This document shows, in pieces, positions 1 to 5,255 of a DNA stretch of 5,255 nt. Position 1 is the first letter of the stretch, and every line of letters starts with the position of its first letter. Made by a program: the position numbers and the translations under genes. The stretch spans positions 1 through 5,255 of the forward strand of contig JAISSL010000023.1 of assembly GCA_031273145.1 (NCBI GenBank). Reading direction: 5' to 3'. The stretch comes from Zoogloeaceae bacterium. GTDB taxonomy: Bacteria > Pseudomonadota > Gammaproteobacteria > Burkholderiales > Rhodocyclaceae. The notes under the pieces are model-generated. The model did no database searches. It had not been told where the DNA came from and saw only the letters and a program-made list of their open reading frames with translations.

Positions 1-113
1 AGATGCTTTATGCCGCGCTCTGCCGCCTGCGCGACCAACGCCTCCGGCGGCAGAAAACCATCGGAAACATTGGAGTGGCAGTGAAAATCAAAAGACTGAA
101 CAGGCGAGCGCAC
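1..113 (-). CDS. PHP-domain phosphoesterase (TrpH/YciV-like), N-terminal fragment
   Basis: The gene runs off the left edge; only the first 37 codons are visible, of about 280-290 usual for this family. The predicted start of the protein contains F-D-F-H-C-H-S-N-V-S-D-G at residues 8-19. This is the first metal-binding motif (HxH...SDG) of the PHP fold, with H11 and H13 as metal ligands. LPPEALVAQAAERGIKHL follows, as in the YciV/TrpH family. Characterised members hydrolyse 3',5'-nucleoside bisphosphates or degrade short RNA 5'-3' (RNase AM) in the cytoplasm. That exact activity is inferred here, because the remaining metal ligands lie outside the window. No in-frame ATG exists between the upstream stop and the motif, so I chose GTG at 113-111, with a modest GGA Shine-Dalgarno 9 nt upstream. 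The ATG near 122 is out of frame and stops quickly. A DNA polymerase PHP domain is a less likely alternative. Confidence 0.8.
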   Translation of the reverse strand, partial: MRSPVQSFDFHCHSNVSDGFLPPEALVAQAAERGIKH

Positions 114-140
114 GGATAAGCATCCGATTAAAAACTGATA

Positions 141-168
141 ATTTTAGCACAACTTCATGTCCTATAAG
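141..168 (-). promoter_or_regulatory. Putative sigma70 promoter for the PHP-domain gene
   Basis: On the minus strand TAAAAT (146-141) is preceded by TGC, giving an extended -10 (TGnTAAAAT). A weak -35-like CTTATA (168-163) lies 16 nt further upstream and matches 3 of 6 consensus bases. Transcription would start near 134, leaving a short leader of about 20 nt before the GTG at 113. The position is right and the -10 is good, but the -35 is poor, so the call rests on the extended -10. It lies between the PHP gene and the repeat cluster. Confidence 0.4.
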
Positions 169-195
169 CCCTGCGGCACAATTCGGAACCTGTGC

Positions 196-215
196 ATTCC
201 CGCGTAGGCGGGAAT
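196..215. repeat. REP/dRS3-like 20-nt palindrome, copy A
   Basis: ATTCCCGC (196-203) and GCGGGAAT (208-215) form a perfect 8-bp stem around GTAG. This fits the pattern ATTCCC-N8-GGGAAT of the Neisseria dRS3 repeat. Copy A is followed by TCAG where copies B and C have CCAG, so it is a slightly diverged solitary copy outside the paired element. Confidence 0.8.
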
Positions 216-243
216 TCAGCGCCTTTGCGTCCCCTCACCCGTC

Positions 244-263
244 ATTCCCGCGTAGGCGGGAAT
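244..263. repeat. REP/dRS3-like 20-nt palindrome, copy B
   Basis: ATTCCCGC (244-251), loop GTAG, GCGGGAAT (256-263). It is identical to copy A across the 20 nt and forms the left arm of the inverted pair at 239-359. It lies 28 nt from copy A in the same orientation. Confidence 0.85.
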
Positions 264-334
264 CCAGTAAGGACATAGGCTTTTCGCAGGAAAGGAATGA
301 TGTTCCGCCGTTCCATGTCGGCGTAAAAAACTGG

Positions 335-354
335 ATTCCCGCCTACGCGGGAAT
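335..354. repeat. REP/dRS3-like 20-nt palindrome, copy C (inverted)
   Basis: ATTCCCGC (335-342), loop CTAC, GCGGGAAT (347-354). The loop is the reverse complement of that in copies A and B, which shows that this copy is in the opposite orientation. It is the right arm of the inverted pair at 239-359. Confidence 0.85.
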
Positions 355-359
355 GACGG

Positions 360-457
360 AGTGGCGCAACTCTCTTCCTTTTCCGGGCGCAACAGAATGT
401 TGTAATTGCCCCTGTGCTTGCCCTGACTTTGGCGCTCGTACCGCGCTCATACCCAAC
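360..457. other. Intergenic remainder without recognisable features
   Basis: This stretch lies between the repeat element and the MCP terminator. I see no credible coding frame, promoter or stable hairpin on either strand. The plus-strand frame that begins at 353 starts inside the repeat arm and continues antisense into the MCP gene, so it is not believable. Confidence 0.6.
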
Positions 458-485
458 AAAAACCCCGCCGGATGGCGGGGTTTTT
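458..485 (-). terminator. Intrinsic, bidirectional-looking terminator after the MCP gene
   Basis: AAAAACCCCGCC (458-469), loop GGAT, GGCGGGGTTTTT (474-485): a perfect 12-bp inverted repeat with a GC-rich core. Read on the minus strand it gives a GC hairpin followed by a T-run, 22 nt downstream of the MCP stop codon. The symmetrical A and T tracts would let it work in both directions, but no plus-strand gene ends here. Confidence 0.88.
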
Positions 486-507
486 CGTTCGGGTCAACCT
501 GCAAGAC

Positions 508-2175
508 TTACACCTTAAATTGCTGGACGGTGCTTTTTACGGCGCTGGACAACTGCTCAAGGCGAACCGCCGCAGAGGCCGTTTCTTCCGCCGCCGCGTT
601 GTTCTCGTCCGTCATCTGGGCAATGCTTTCCACATGCTTGGAAATTTCCTGACTCGCCTGACTTTGTTCCTTCAGGGCATTGGAAATTTCCGTGATCGCA
701 TCAGACACCTTGTGCGCCTTCTCCCGGATGGAGACAATCCGCTCGCCCGCTTCCTGCGCCAACGCCTGCCCGGATTCGACCTGTTGCTCAACCTTGTTCA
801 TCTCCTCCACCGCTTCCTGAGCGGAAGTCTGGATTTTGCTGACCATCGCGCTGATCTCGCTGGTGGAGGCCGTTGTGCGCTCTGCCAGCTTTCGCACTTC
901 GTCCGCCACCACCGCGAAGCCGCGTCCCTGTTCGCCAGCGCGCGCCGCTTCAATCGCCGCGTTCAGCGCCAGCAGGTTCGTCTGATCCGCCACATCCTTG
1001 ATGACCTGCACGACGGTAGAAATCTGCTTCGACTCTTCGCCCAATGCCTGAATGACCTCTGCGGCTTTTGTCACCACCTCGGCAATCGAGGTCATTTCCG
1101 CCGCCGTGCGCTCGATGATCTGACCGCCTTCTTCCGAAGTCTCGCCCGCGTCATGCGCGATGGATTGCGCGTCTCCCGCGCTGGCAGAAACAGTATTGAT
1201 GGAAACCGTCATTTCTTCCACCGAGGCGGCCATCGCGGAAGTGGAACTCGACTGGCTCGCCGAACTCTCCGCAACCTGTTTCGCCGCCGTATTCAAGGCT
1301 TCTACGCCCTGAGTGGTCTCCGTCACCCGATCCGTGACTTCCGTCAGCGATTTCTGTAGCTTCTGCATCAGCTTGTTGAAACGCGATACGGCTTCTCCAA
1401 CCTCGTCGCTTTTCAGGTAATCCACCCGCAGTTTGAGGTCGTTATCCCTTTCGGCACGGGTCAGCGTCTCGGAGAGTTTATGGATCGGCGCAAAGGTTGA
1501 TTTCATCGTCGTAATGCCCAGAACAAGCAGCACCACGAAGGCAACTATCGAGACCGTGTTCTGAACCCACATGGCTTGCTCCTGAGCCGCGATGGACTCT
1601 TTTACAGTGTCCTCTGCCGACTGGTTGTTGAAATCCACAAGCCATTTTTGCGCCTCCAGCAGCCTGGGCGTTACGTTTTCGCGCAGATGCGCCTGATCAT
1701 CTATGTACTGTTTGTGCATCTGCGCCAGAGCCTCCGCAGTCCCTTTGGCTGCCGCGACTTTCAGATTCGCGTTCTGGGATTGCAGTCCGGTAAGCCATTC
1801 CTTCCATAACCCCTCGAACTCACTCCACTTCTGATTGGCCAGGGGATTGACACGGGGGATTTTGTCATAGGCGTCCACAAACCCCTGCGCGTCTTTGATC
1901 GCATTCTCAAATTCGGTCGCGATGATCCCCAGCCGCTCTACCTGCTGGGATGGCGGATAGTCCGCCGTGGCCATTGCCTGATAGCTGGCCGCCCTGATCC
2001 GCATGACCTGGGTATTGAGATTCTGAAGCGCGGAGACTTTCGGCATCCGGTCATGTCCGACATAGACAAGATTGTTCCCGGCTTCGTTCAGGTTGTAGGT
2101 TGCGAAACCCGCAACCGTCACCAGGGCAAGCCCGGCTACCACCAGCATAATGTTGAATCGCGTTTTGAGTTGCAT
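508..2175 (-). CDS. Methyl-accepting chemotaxis protein, transmembrane, HAMP-linked
   Basis: This 555-residue inner-membrane chemoreceptor should signal through CheW and CheA to the flagellar motor or another output. A short cytoplasmic N-terminus precedes TM1 (about 8-27). A mostly helical periplasmic domain follows (about 28-202) and resembles a four-helix-bundle sensor. TM2 is at about 203-224 and HAMP at about 225-277. The rest is the coiled-coil signalling domain. Its highly conserved hairpin tip spans about 392-435 ([20 protein letters not shown], then [19 protein letters not shown]). Likely methylation pairs are E320/E321 in [10 protein letters not shown] and E530/E531 in AAAEETASA. 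About 20 heptads flank the tip on each side, which suggests the 40H class. The C-terminus is QQFKV, with no NWETF-type CheR-tethering pentapeptide. The ATG start is supported by AGGAG (2186-2182) with 6-nt spacing. The ligand cannot be told from sequence. Confidence 0.95.
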   Translation of the reverse strand: MQLKTRFNIMLVVAGLALVTVAGFATYNLNEAGNNLVYVGHDRMPKVSALQNLNTQVMRIRAASYQAMATADYPPSQQVERLGIIATEFENAIKDAQGFVDAYDKIPRVNPLANQKWSEFEGLWKEWLTGLQSQNANLKVAAAKGTAEALAQMHKQYIDDQAHLRENVTPRLLEAQKWLVDFNNQSAEDTVKESIAAQEQAMWVQNTVSIVAFVVLLVLGITTMKSTFAPIHKLSETLTRAERDNDLKLRVDYLKSDEVGEAVSRFNKLMQKLQKSLTEVTDRVTETTQGVEALNTAAKQVAESSASQSSSTSAMAASVEEMTVSINTVSASAGDAQSIAHDAGETSEEGGQIIERTAAEMTSIAEVVTKAAEVIQALGEESKQISTVVQVIKDVADQTNLLALNAAIEAARAGEQGRGFAVVADEVRKLAERTTASTSEISAMVSKIQTSAQEAVEEMNKVEQQVESGQALAQEAGERIVSIREKAHKVSDAITEISNALKEQSQASQEISKHVESIAQMTDENNAAAEETASAAVRLEQLSSAVKSTVQQFKV

Positions 2176-2383
2176 GACTGTCTCCTGACATTGAATTTTG
2201 CGGCGCGGCTATGTTGCATCCAGACGTTGAGGCACGCCGCTATTTTGAGCCATCCCTTTCTTGCGGCTGGGGATGCCCTGGATCAAGACAGTTCATTATA
2301 GCCATGACGGGCTGATTACAATAGAGAAAAATATTTGTTCAGTTGGATTTGCGCCCCTGGTTTTTTGCGGCGCGGCCTGGGAT
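2176..2383. other. pepN-MCP intergenic region: MCP leader and short direct repeat
   Basis: This 208-nt gap holds the MCP promoter and a long leader of about 110 nt. The leader contains a weak hairpin, CATCCC (2251-2256) with GGGATG (2270-2275). It also holds GCGGCG (2200-2205), which could pair with CGCCGC (2235-2240) just upstream of the ribosome binding site. The 14-mer TTTTGCGGCGCGGC occurs twice, at 2196-2209 and 2363-2376, close to the two gene ends. I see no convincing U-tailed terminator after pepN, so some read-through into the MCP gene is possible. Confidence 0.5.
2295..2321 (-). promoter_or_regulatory. Putative sigma70 promoter for the MCP gene
   Basis: On the minus strand a perfect TATAAT (2300-2295) lies 15 nt downstream of TTGTAA (4 of 6 matches to TTGACA). 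The spacer is shorter than the optimal 17 nt, and a TG dinucleotide sits one base away from the ideal extended -10 position. Transcription would begin near 2288, leaving a leader of about 110 nt. I saw no sigma28 (TAAA...GCCGATAA) or sigma54 (GG-N10-GC) match, although sigma28 often drives chemoreceptor genes. Confidence 0.45.
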
Positions 2384-5005
2384 TCATCCCCGTATCCGGG
2401 CGAGGACTTCATAGACATCCGTGGATAAGCCGGGTTTGGCAAGCGCATTTTCCAGTACCTTGCCTGCGTGTTCGCGCCGGGTGGCGTCCATTTTTTTCCA
2501 GGAATCAAACGCGCGCGCCAGACGGGCGGCCACCTGCGGATTTTTCTCATCCAGCGCCAGCAATTCCTCTGCCATAAAGCGATAGCCGGTCCCGTCCGCC
2601 GCGTGAAAAAAGGGCAGATTCGCGCCGAACGTGCGAATCAGGGCGTAAATCTTGTTGGGATTGTTCCGGTCAAATGCCGGATGCCGGGTCAGTTCCCGCA
2701 CCACGGCCAGCGTATCAAAACGCCGCCCTATCGCCTGCGCCGCAAGCCATTTATCCAGCACCAGCGGCTCATGTCGCCAGTCCTCATAAAATCCTGCCAG
2801 CGCCGCTTCCCGTTCCGGGCAGGTCGCATCGCGCACATACGCCAGCAGGGAGAGCGCGGCAAAGCGCTCCGTCATGTTATCCGCCTGTTGGTAGTGCTGA
2901 AAGGCCAGTTGCCGGTATTCCGGCTTATCCAGTTCCAGCAGATAGGCAAGCGCCGCATGGCGCAAGGCGCGGCGTCCCACCTCATCCGCCGTAAAGCGAT
3001 AAGCCCCAGATGAGGCAAGCGCGTGATACAACGCCCGCAATTCCGCTTCCCAATATCCGGCTAACGCCTGCCGCAGACTATCCCGCGCCAGCCGCAGCGC
3101 GTCCGGGTCTATTTCGCCTTCCCGCGCCAGTATTTCAGAGAGCGCAATCTCGCCGGGTAGCGTCAACATTTCCGCAACAAACGCCGCGCCCCGTGCCTGC
3201 CAGCCTTTAAGCAGCGCGCGCAAGACTTCCGCCAACCCGGCGGCGGCATCCGCATTGCAGCTACGCTTTTCCCGCGCCGCCGCCAAAATCAGGTCGCTGG
3301 CAAGGCGCTGACCGGCATTCCAGGCCGCAAACGGGTCATGCTCATGCGCGACCAGCAAGCCCAGTTCTTCCGGCGAATAGGCATAATCCAGCACCACCGG
3401 CGCGGAAAAATCCCGCAACAGGGAAGGAACGGGTTTCTCTTCAATCGCGTCAAAGAAAAAAGTCTCTTCCGCCTGTGCCAAAACCAGCGTTCGCGCCGAA
3501 CCGGGAATTTCCCCGCCTGCCCCATCAAACAGCGCCACCTTGAGCGGCATGAGGCAGAGAGAATCCGCGCCTGCGGCGGCTTTTGGATTGGTCTGCTTGA
3601 CTGTCAACGAATAACGGCTACCTTGCTCGTCAAAATCTGTCTGAATGGCAAGGCGCGGCGTGCCGGGATTAACATACCAGTTCAGAAAAGTCCCCATGAG
3701 GTTAAAGCCGGACGTATCCGCCATCGCCCGCACAAAATCCTCGCACGTTACCGCTTTGCCATCGTGCCGCCTGAGATACTCGGTCAAGCCCGCCCGAAAT
3801 GCCGCCTTGCCAATCAGGGTCTGAATCATCCGCACGACTTCCGCGCCCTTTTCATACACGGTTGCCGTATAAAAATTGTTGATTTCCATGTAGGAATCCG
3901 GGCGCACCGGATGCGCCATCGGCCCCGCGTCCTCTGGAAACTGCGTGGCAAACAGCCCCCGCGCTTCCCGGATTCGCGCCGTTTGAGCATCGTGCGTGTC
4001 CGCGCCAAATTCCTGATCGCGGAATACGGTCAAGCCTTCCTTCAACGATAACTGGAACCAGTCCCGGCACGTCACCCGATTGCCCGTCCAGTTGTGGAAA
4101 TATTCATGCGCCACCACCCGGTCTATCCCTTCGAAATCCGCGTCCGTCGCCACCTCCGGCTTTGCCAGCACGTATTTCGCGTTGAAGATGTTGAGTCCCT
4201 TGTTCTCCATCGCGCCCATGTTGAAATCGCTGACCGCGACAATCATATACCGTTCCAGATCGCATTCCAGGCCGAAGCGTTCCTCATCCCAACGCATCGC
4301 CTTCTTGAGCGCCAGCATGGCGTGTTCGCACTGATCCAGATAGCCCGGTTCCACATAAATCGCCAGCTCAACCTTACGCCCGCTCGCCGTCGTGAAATTG
4401 TCCCGCAACGCCTCCAGCCGCGCGGCAACGAGCGCAAACAGATAACAGGGTTTTTTGAAAGGGTCGTGCCAGGTGACGTAATGGCGGCCTTCTTCTTCGT
4501 CACCTGCATCAACCTGATTGCCGTTGGAGAGCAGCACGGGGAATGTCTCTTTATCCGCATGAATCGTCACCGTAAAGCGGGTCATTACGTCAGGCCGGTC
4601 GGGGAACCAGCTTATCCGCCGGAACCCTTCCGCTTCGCACTGGGTGAAATAGCCGTTTCTTGAGCGATAAAGGCCGGAAAGACTGGTGTTCCGGTCGGGA
4701 TGGAGTTTTACCCGCGTTTTCAGGGTAAAGCGGTTGGGCAAGCCTTGCAGCCTGCGCCCTTGCGCGACTTCCACAAAGTTAGTCTCGCATCCTTCAACGG
4801 CAAAAGAGAGCGTCTCCAACGCCTCGCCATGCACCAGCAATTGCCCGGTATCTCCCGTAAAAGCCGGATTGGACTGAAAGGCAATTTCCGCAGCAACCAA
4901 CGCGACGACCTCTTCGCCTTCAGCGCGAAAATCCACATCCAGCGCGATGGATTCCGCAAGATAGGCAGGCGGCAGGTAGTCTTTGAGATAAGTGGTCTTG
5001 GGCAT
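2384..5005 (-). CDS. pepN: Aminopeptidase N, M1 family zinc metallopeptidase
   Basis: A cytoplasmic broad-specificity aminopeptidase of 873 residues (E. coli PepN has 870), which removes N-terminal residues from peptides late in protein turnover. All catalytic elements are intact. They include the GAMEN exopeptidase motif at 264-268, HEYFH at 300-304 with zinc ligands H300, H304 and E323, and general base E301. The transition-state tyrosine is Y384 in TVYEKGAEV, and the N-terminus-binding glutamate is E124 in QCEAEGFR. Each sits 3 residues after its E. coli counterpart, and the helical C-terminal domain is complete. The ATG at 5005 starts MPKTTYLKDYLPPAYL, matching the family N-terminus. The longer frame back to TTG at 5035 would begin inside the terminator hairpin and is rejected. 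The Shine-Dalgarno is weak (GAAAG region). The gene lies 73 nt after the cytochrome stop, with a terminator between them. Confidence 0.96.
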   Translation of the reverse strand: MPKTTYLKDYLPPAYLAESIALDVDFRAEGEEVVALVAAEIAFQSNPAFTGDTGQLLVHGEALETLSFAVEGCETNFVEVAQGRRLQGLPNRFTLKTRVKLHPDRNTSLSGLYRSRNGYFTQCEAEGFRRISWFPDRPDVMTRFTVTIHADKETFPVLLSNGNQVDAGDEEEGRHYVTWHDPFKKPCYLFALVAARLEALRDNFTTASGRKVELAIYVEPGYLDQCEHAMLALKKAMRWDEERFGLECDLERYMIVAVSDFNMGAMENKGLNIFNAKYVLAKPEVATDADFEGIDRVVAHEYFHNWTGNRVTCRDWFQLSLKEGLTVFRDQEFGADTHDAQTARIREARGLFATQFPEDAGPMAHPVRPDSYMEINNFYTATVYEKGAEVVRMIQTLIGKAAFRAGLTEYLRRHDGKAVTCEDFVRAMADTSGFNLMGTFLNWYVNPGTPRLAIQTDFDEQGSRYSLTVKQTNPKAAAGADSLCLMPLKVALFDGAGGEIPGSARTLVLAQAEETFFFDAIEEKPVPSLLRDFSAPVVLDYAYSPEELGLLVAHEHDPFAAWNAGQRLASDLILAAAREKRSCNADAAAGLAEVLRALLKGWQARGAAFVAEMLTLPGEIALSEILAREGEIDPDALRLARDSLRQALAGYWEAELRALYHALASSGAYRFTADEVGRRALRHAALAYLLELDKPEYRQLAFQHYQQADNMTERFAALSLLAYVRDATCPEREAALAGFYEDWRHEPLVLDKWLAAQAIGRRFDTLAVVRELTRHPAFDRNNPNKIYALIRTFGANLPFFHAADGTGYRFMAEELLALDEKNPQVAARLARAFDSWKKMDATRREHAGKVLENALAKPGLSTDVYEVLARIRG

Positions 5006-5019
5006 GGCTTTCAAGCGAT

Positions 5020-5052
5020 AAAAAACCCGCCGCAATTACGGGGCGGCGGGTT
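5020..5052 (-). terminator. Intrinsic terminator of the cytochrome c gene
   Basis: AACCCGCCGC (5024-5033) and GCGGCGGGTT (5043-5052) form a perfect 10-bp GC-rich stem with a 9-nt loop. On the minus strand a run of six T residues (5025-5020) follows. It lies 26 nt after the cytochrome stop codon and ends only 14 nt before the pepN ATG. Confidence 0.9.
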
Positions 5053-5078
5053 ATTTTCCGCAGGGAACCGGGAACAGG

Positions 5079-5255
5079 TCAGCGCAATCCGGCGGCGTAT
5101 TCGGCAACCGCCTTGATGTCATGGTCGGTCAGCTTTTCCGCGATGTCGCGCATCATGTTTTCCGGGTCATTGGTGCGTTCGCCGGTGCGGAATTTGTTAA
5201 GCTGCAAGGCCAGATATTCAGGATACTGGCCGGCAAGCGCCGGATATTGCGAGGG
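5079..5255 (-). CDS. Class I c-type cytochrome (c4/c553-like), C-terminal fragment
   Basis: The gene enters from the right edge; the last 58 residues and the TGA are present. The fragment YPALAGQYPEYLALQLNKFR, then TGERTNDPENMMRDIAEKLTDHDIKAVAEYAAGLR, is the second half of a cytochrome c4-type haem domain. LAGQ, the L-x-x-F-R-x-G-x-R-x-N-D segment and the closing LxxxDIKAVAEY helix are typical. One of the adjacent methionines (fragment residues 34-35) should be the sixth haem ligand. The CxxCH haem-attachment site and signal peptide lie outside the window, so a monohaem c553 and a dihaem c4 cannot be told apart. Family members are periplasmic electron carriers to terminal oxidases or other acceptors. 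A strong terminator follows directly. Confidence 0.85.
   Translation of the reverse strand, partial: PSQYPALAGQYPEYLALQLNKFRTGERTNDPENMMRDIAEKLTDHDIKAVAEYAAGLR

Larger units (their letters stand above)
239..359. repeat. 121-nt intergenic element bounded by perfect 30-nt inverted repeats
   Basis: Positions 239-268 and 330-359 are exact reverse complements over 30 nt, and the match ends sharply on both sides. Each arm contains the 20-nt palindrome and the flanks CCGTC and CCAGT. The 61-nt core (269-329) carries a small internal hairpin, CGCCG (306-310) with CGGCG (319-323), and GACAT (272-276) can pair with ATGTC (315-319). Hence the whole unit could fold as one long imperfect hairpin. There is no open reading frame of note and no transposase. 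The layout resembles Neisseria intergenic mosaic elements (a core flanked by inverted dRS3 copies) or a BIME pair. Mobility in trans is inference only. Confidence 0.8.

Noticed and set aside
196..354. CRISPR-like array from three similar palindromic repeats
   Set aside because: There are only three copies, spacing is unequal (28 and 71 nt), one copy is inverted, and there are no cas genes. It fits a REP/dRS3-type cluster.
472..1359. 295-residue plus-strand reading frame
   Set aside because: It is antisense to the MCP gene, very rich in Arg, Leu and His as expected from the complement of GC-rich coding sequence, and begins inside the terminator hairpin.
2191..2290. Sigma28 or sigma54 promoter for the MCP gene
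   Set aside because: No TAAA...GCCGATAA arrangement is present. The nearest GG...GC pair has 9 rather than 10 intervening bases and lacks the rest of the sigma54 consensus.
2351..2373. Possible pepN terminator hairpin (GCGCC with GGCGC)
   Set aside because: The stem is only 5 bp with a 13-nt loop, and no T-run follows it on the minus strand.
3338..4663. Two long plus-strand frames (3338-4051 and 4094-4663)
   Set aside because: Both are antisense to the conserved catalytic part of pepN, show Arg- and His-rich shadow composition, and match no family I know.
5006..5035. N-terminal extension of pepN to TTG at 5035
   Set aside because: The extension MRRVFYRLKA is encoded by the terminator stem and T-run and is absent from known PepN proteins. 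The ATG at 5005 gives the expected family N-terminus.

Overview
The window comes from a moderately GC-rich proteobacterium. A betaproteobacterium is the best guess, from three things: a PHP-domain protein start that reads FDFHCHSNVSDG, a cytochrome c4-like C-terminus, and a proteobacterial M1 aminopeptidase N that aligns with the E. coli enzyme at a constant offset through its catalytic half. This placement is inferred from protein resemblance; no rRNA or marker gene is present.

All four genes lie on the minus strand, so transcription runs from right to left. At the right edge (5079-5255) is the C-terminal end of a class I c-type cytochrome, closed by a strong intrinsic terminator (5020-5052). 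Only 73 nt separate its stop from the aminopeptidase N gene pepN (2384-5005), so the terminator stands almost directly in front of the pepN start codon. After a 208-nt gap with a good sigma70-type -10 box comes a complete methyl-accepting chemotaxis protein gene (508-2175), ending in a clean bidirectional terminator (458-485). After a further gap of about 390 nt, the first 37 codons of a PHP-domain phosphoesterase gene run off the left edge (1-113).

The gap 114-507 is the least ordinary part. It holds three copies of a 20-nt palindrome (ATTCCCGC, 4-nt loop, GCGGGAAT). Two of them form a perfect 30-nt inverted repeat around a 61-nt core. The layout resembles the dRS3-flanked intergenic mosaic elements of Neisseria and REP/BIME-type elements elsewhere.

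The genes do not form an obvious pathway: one serves electron transfer, one peptide turnover, one chemotaxis signalling and one probably nucleotide or RNA phosphoester hydrolysis. The terminators and promoters suggest mostly separate transcription units. I found no phage, IS, CRISPR, defence or toxin-antitoxin genes, and no evidence of an undescribed system. The long plus-strand reading frames are shadows of the MCP and pepN genes.
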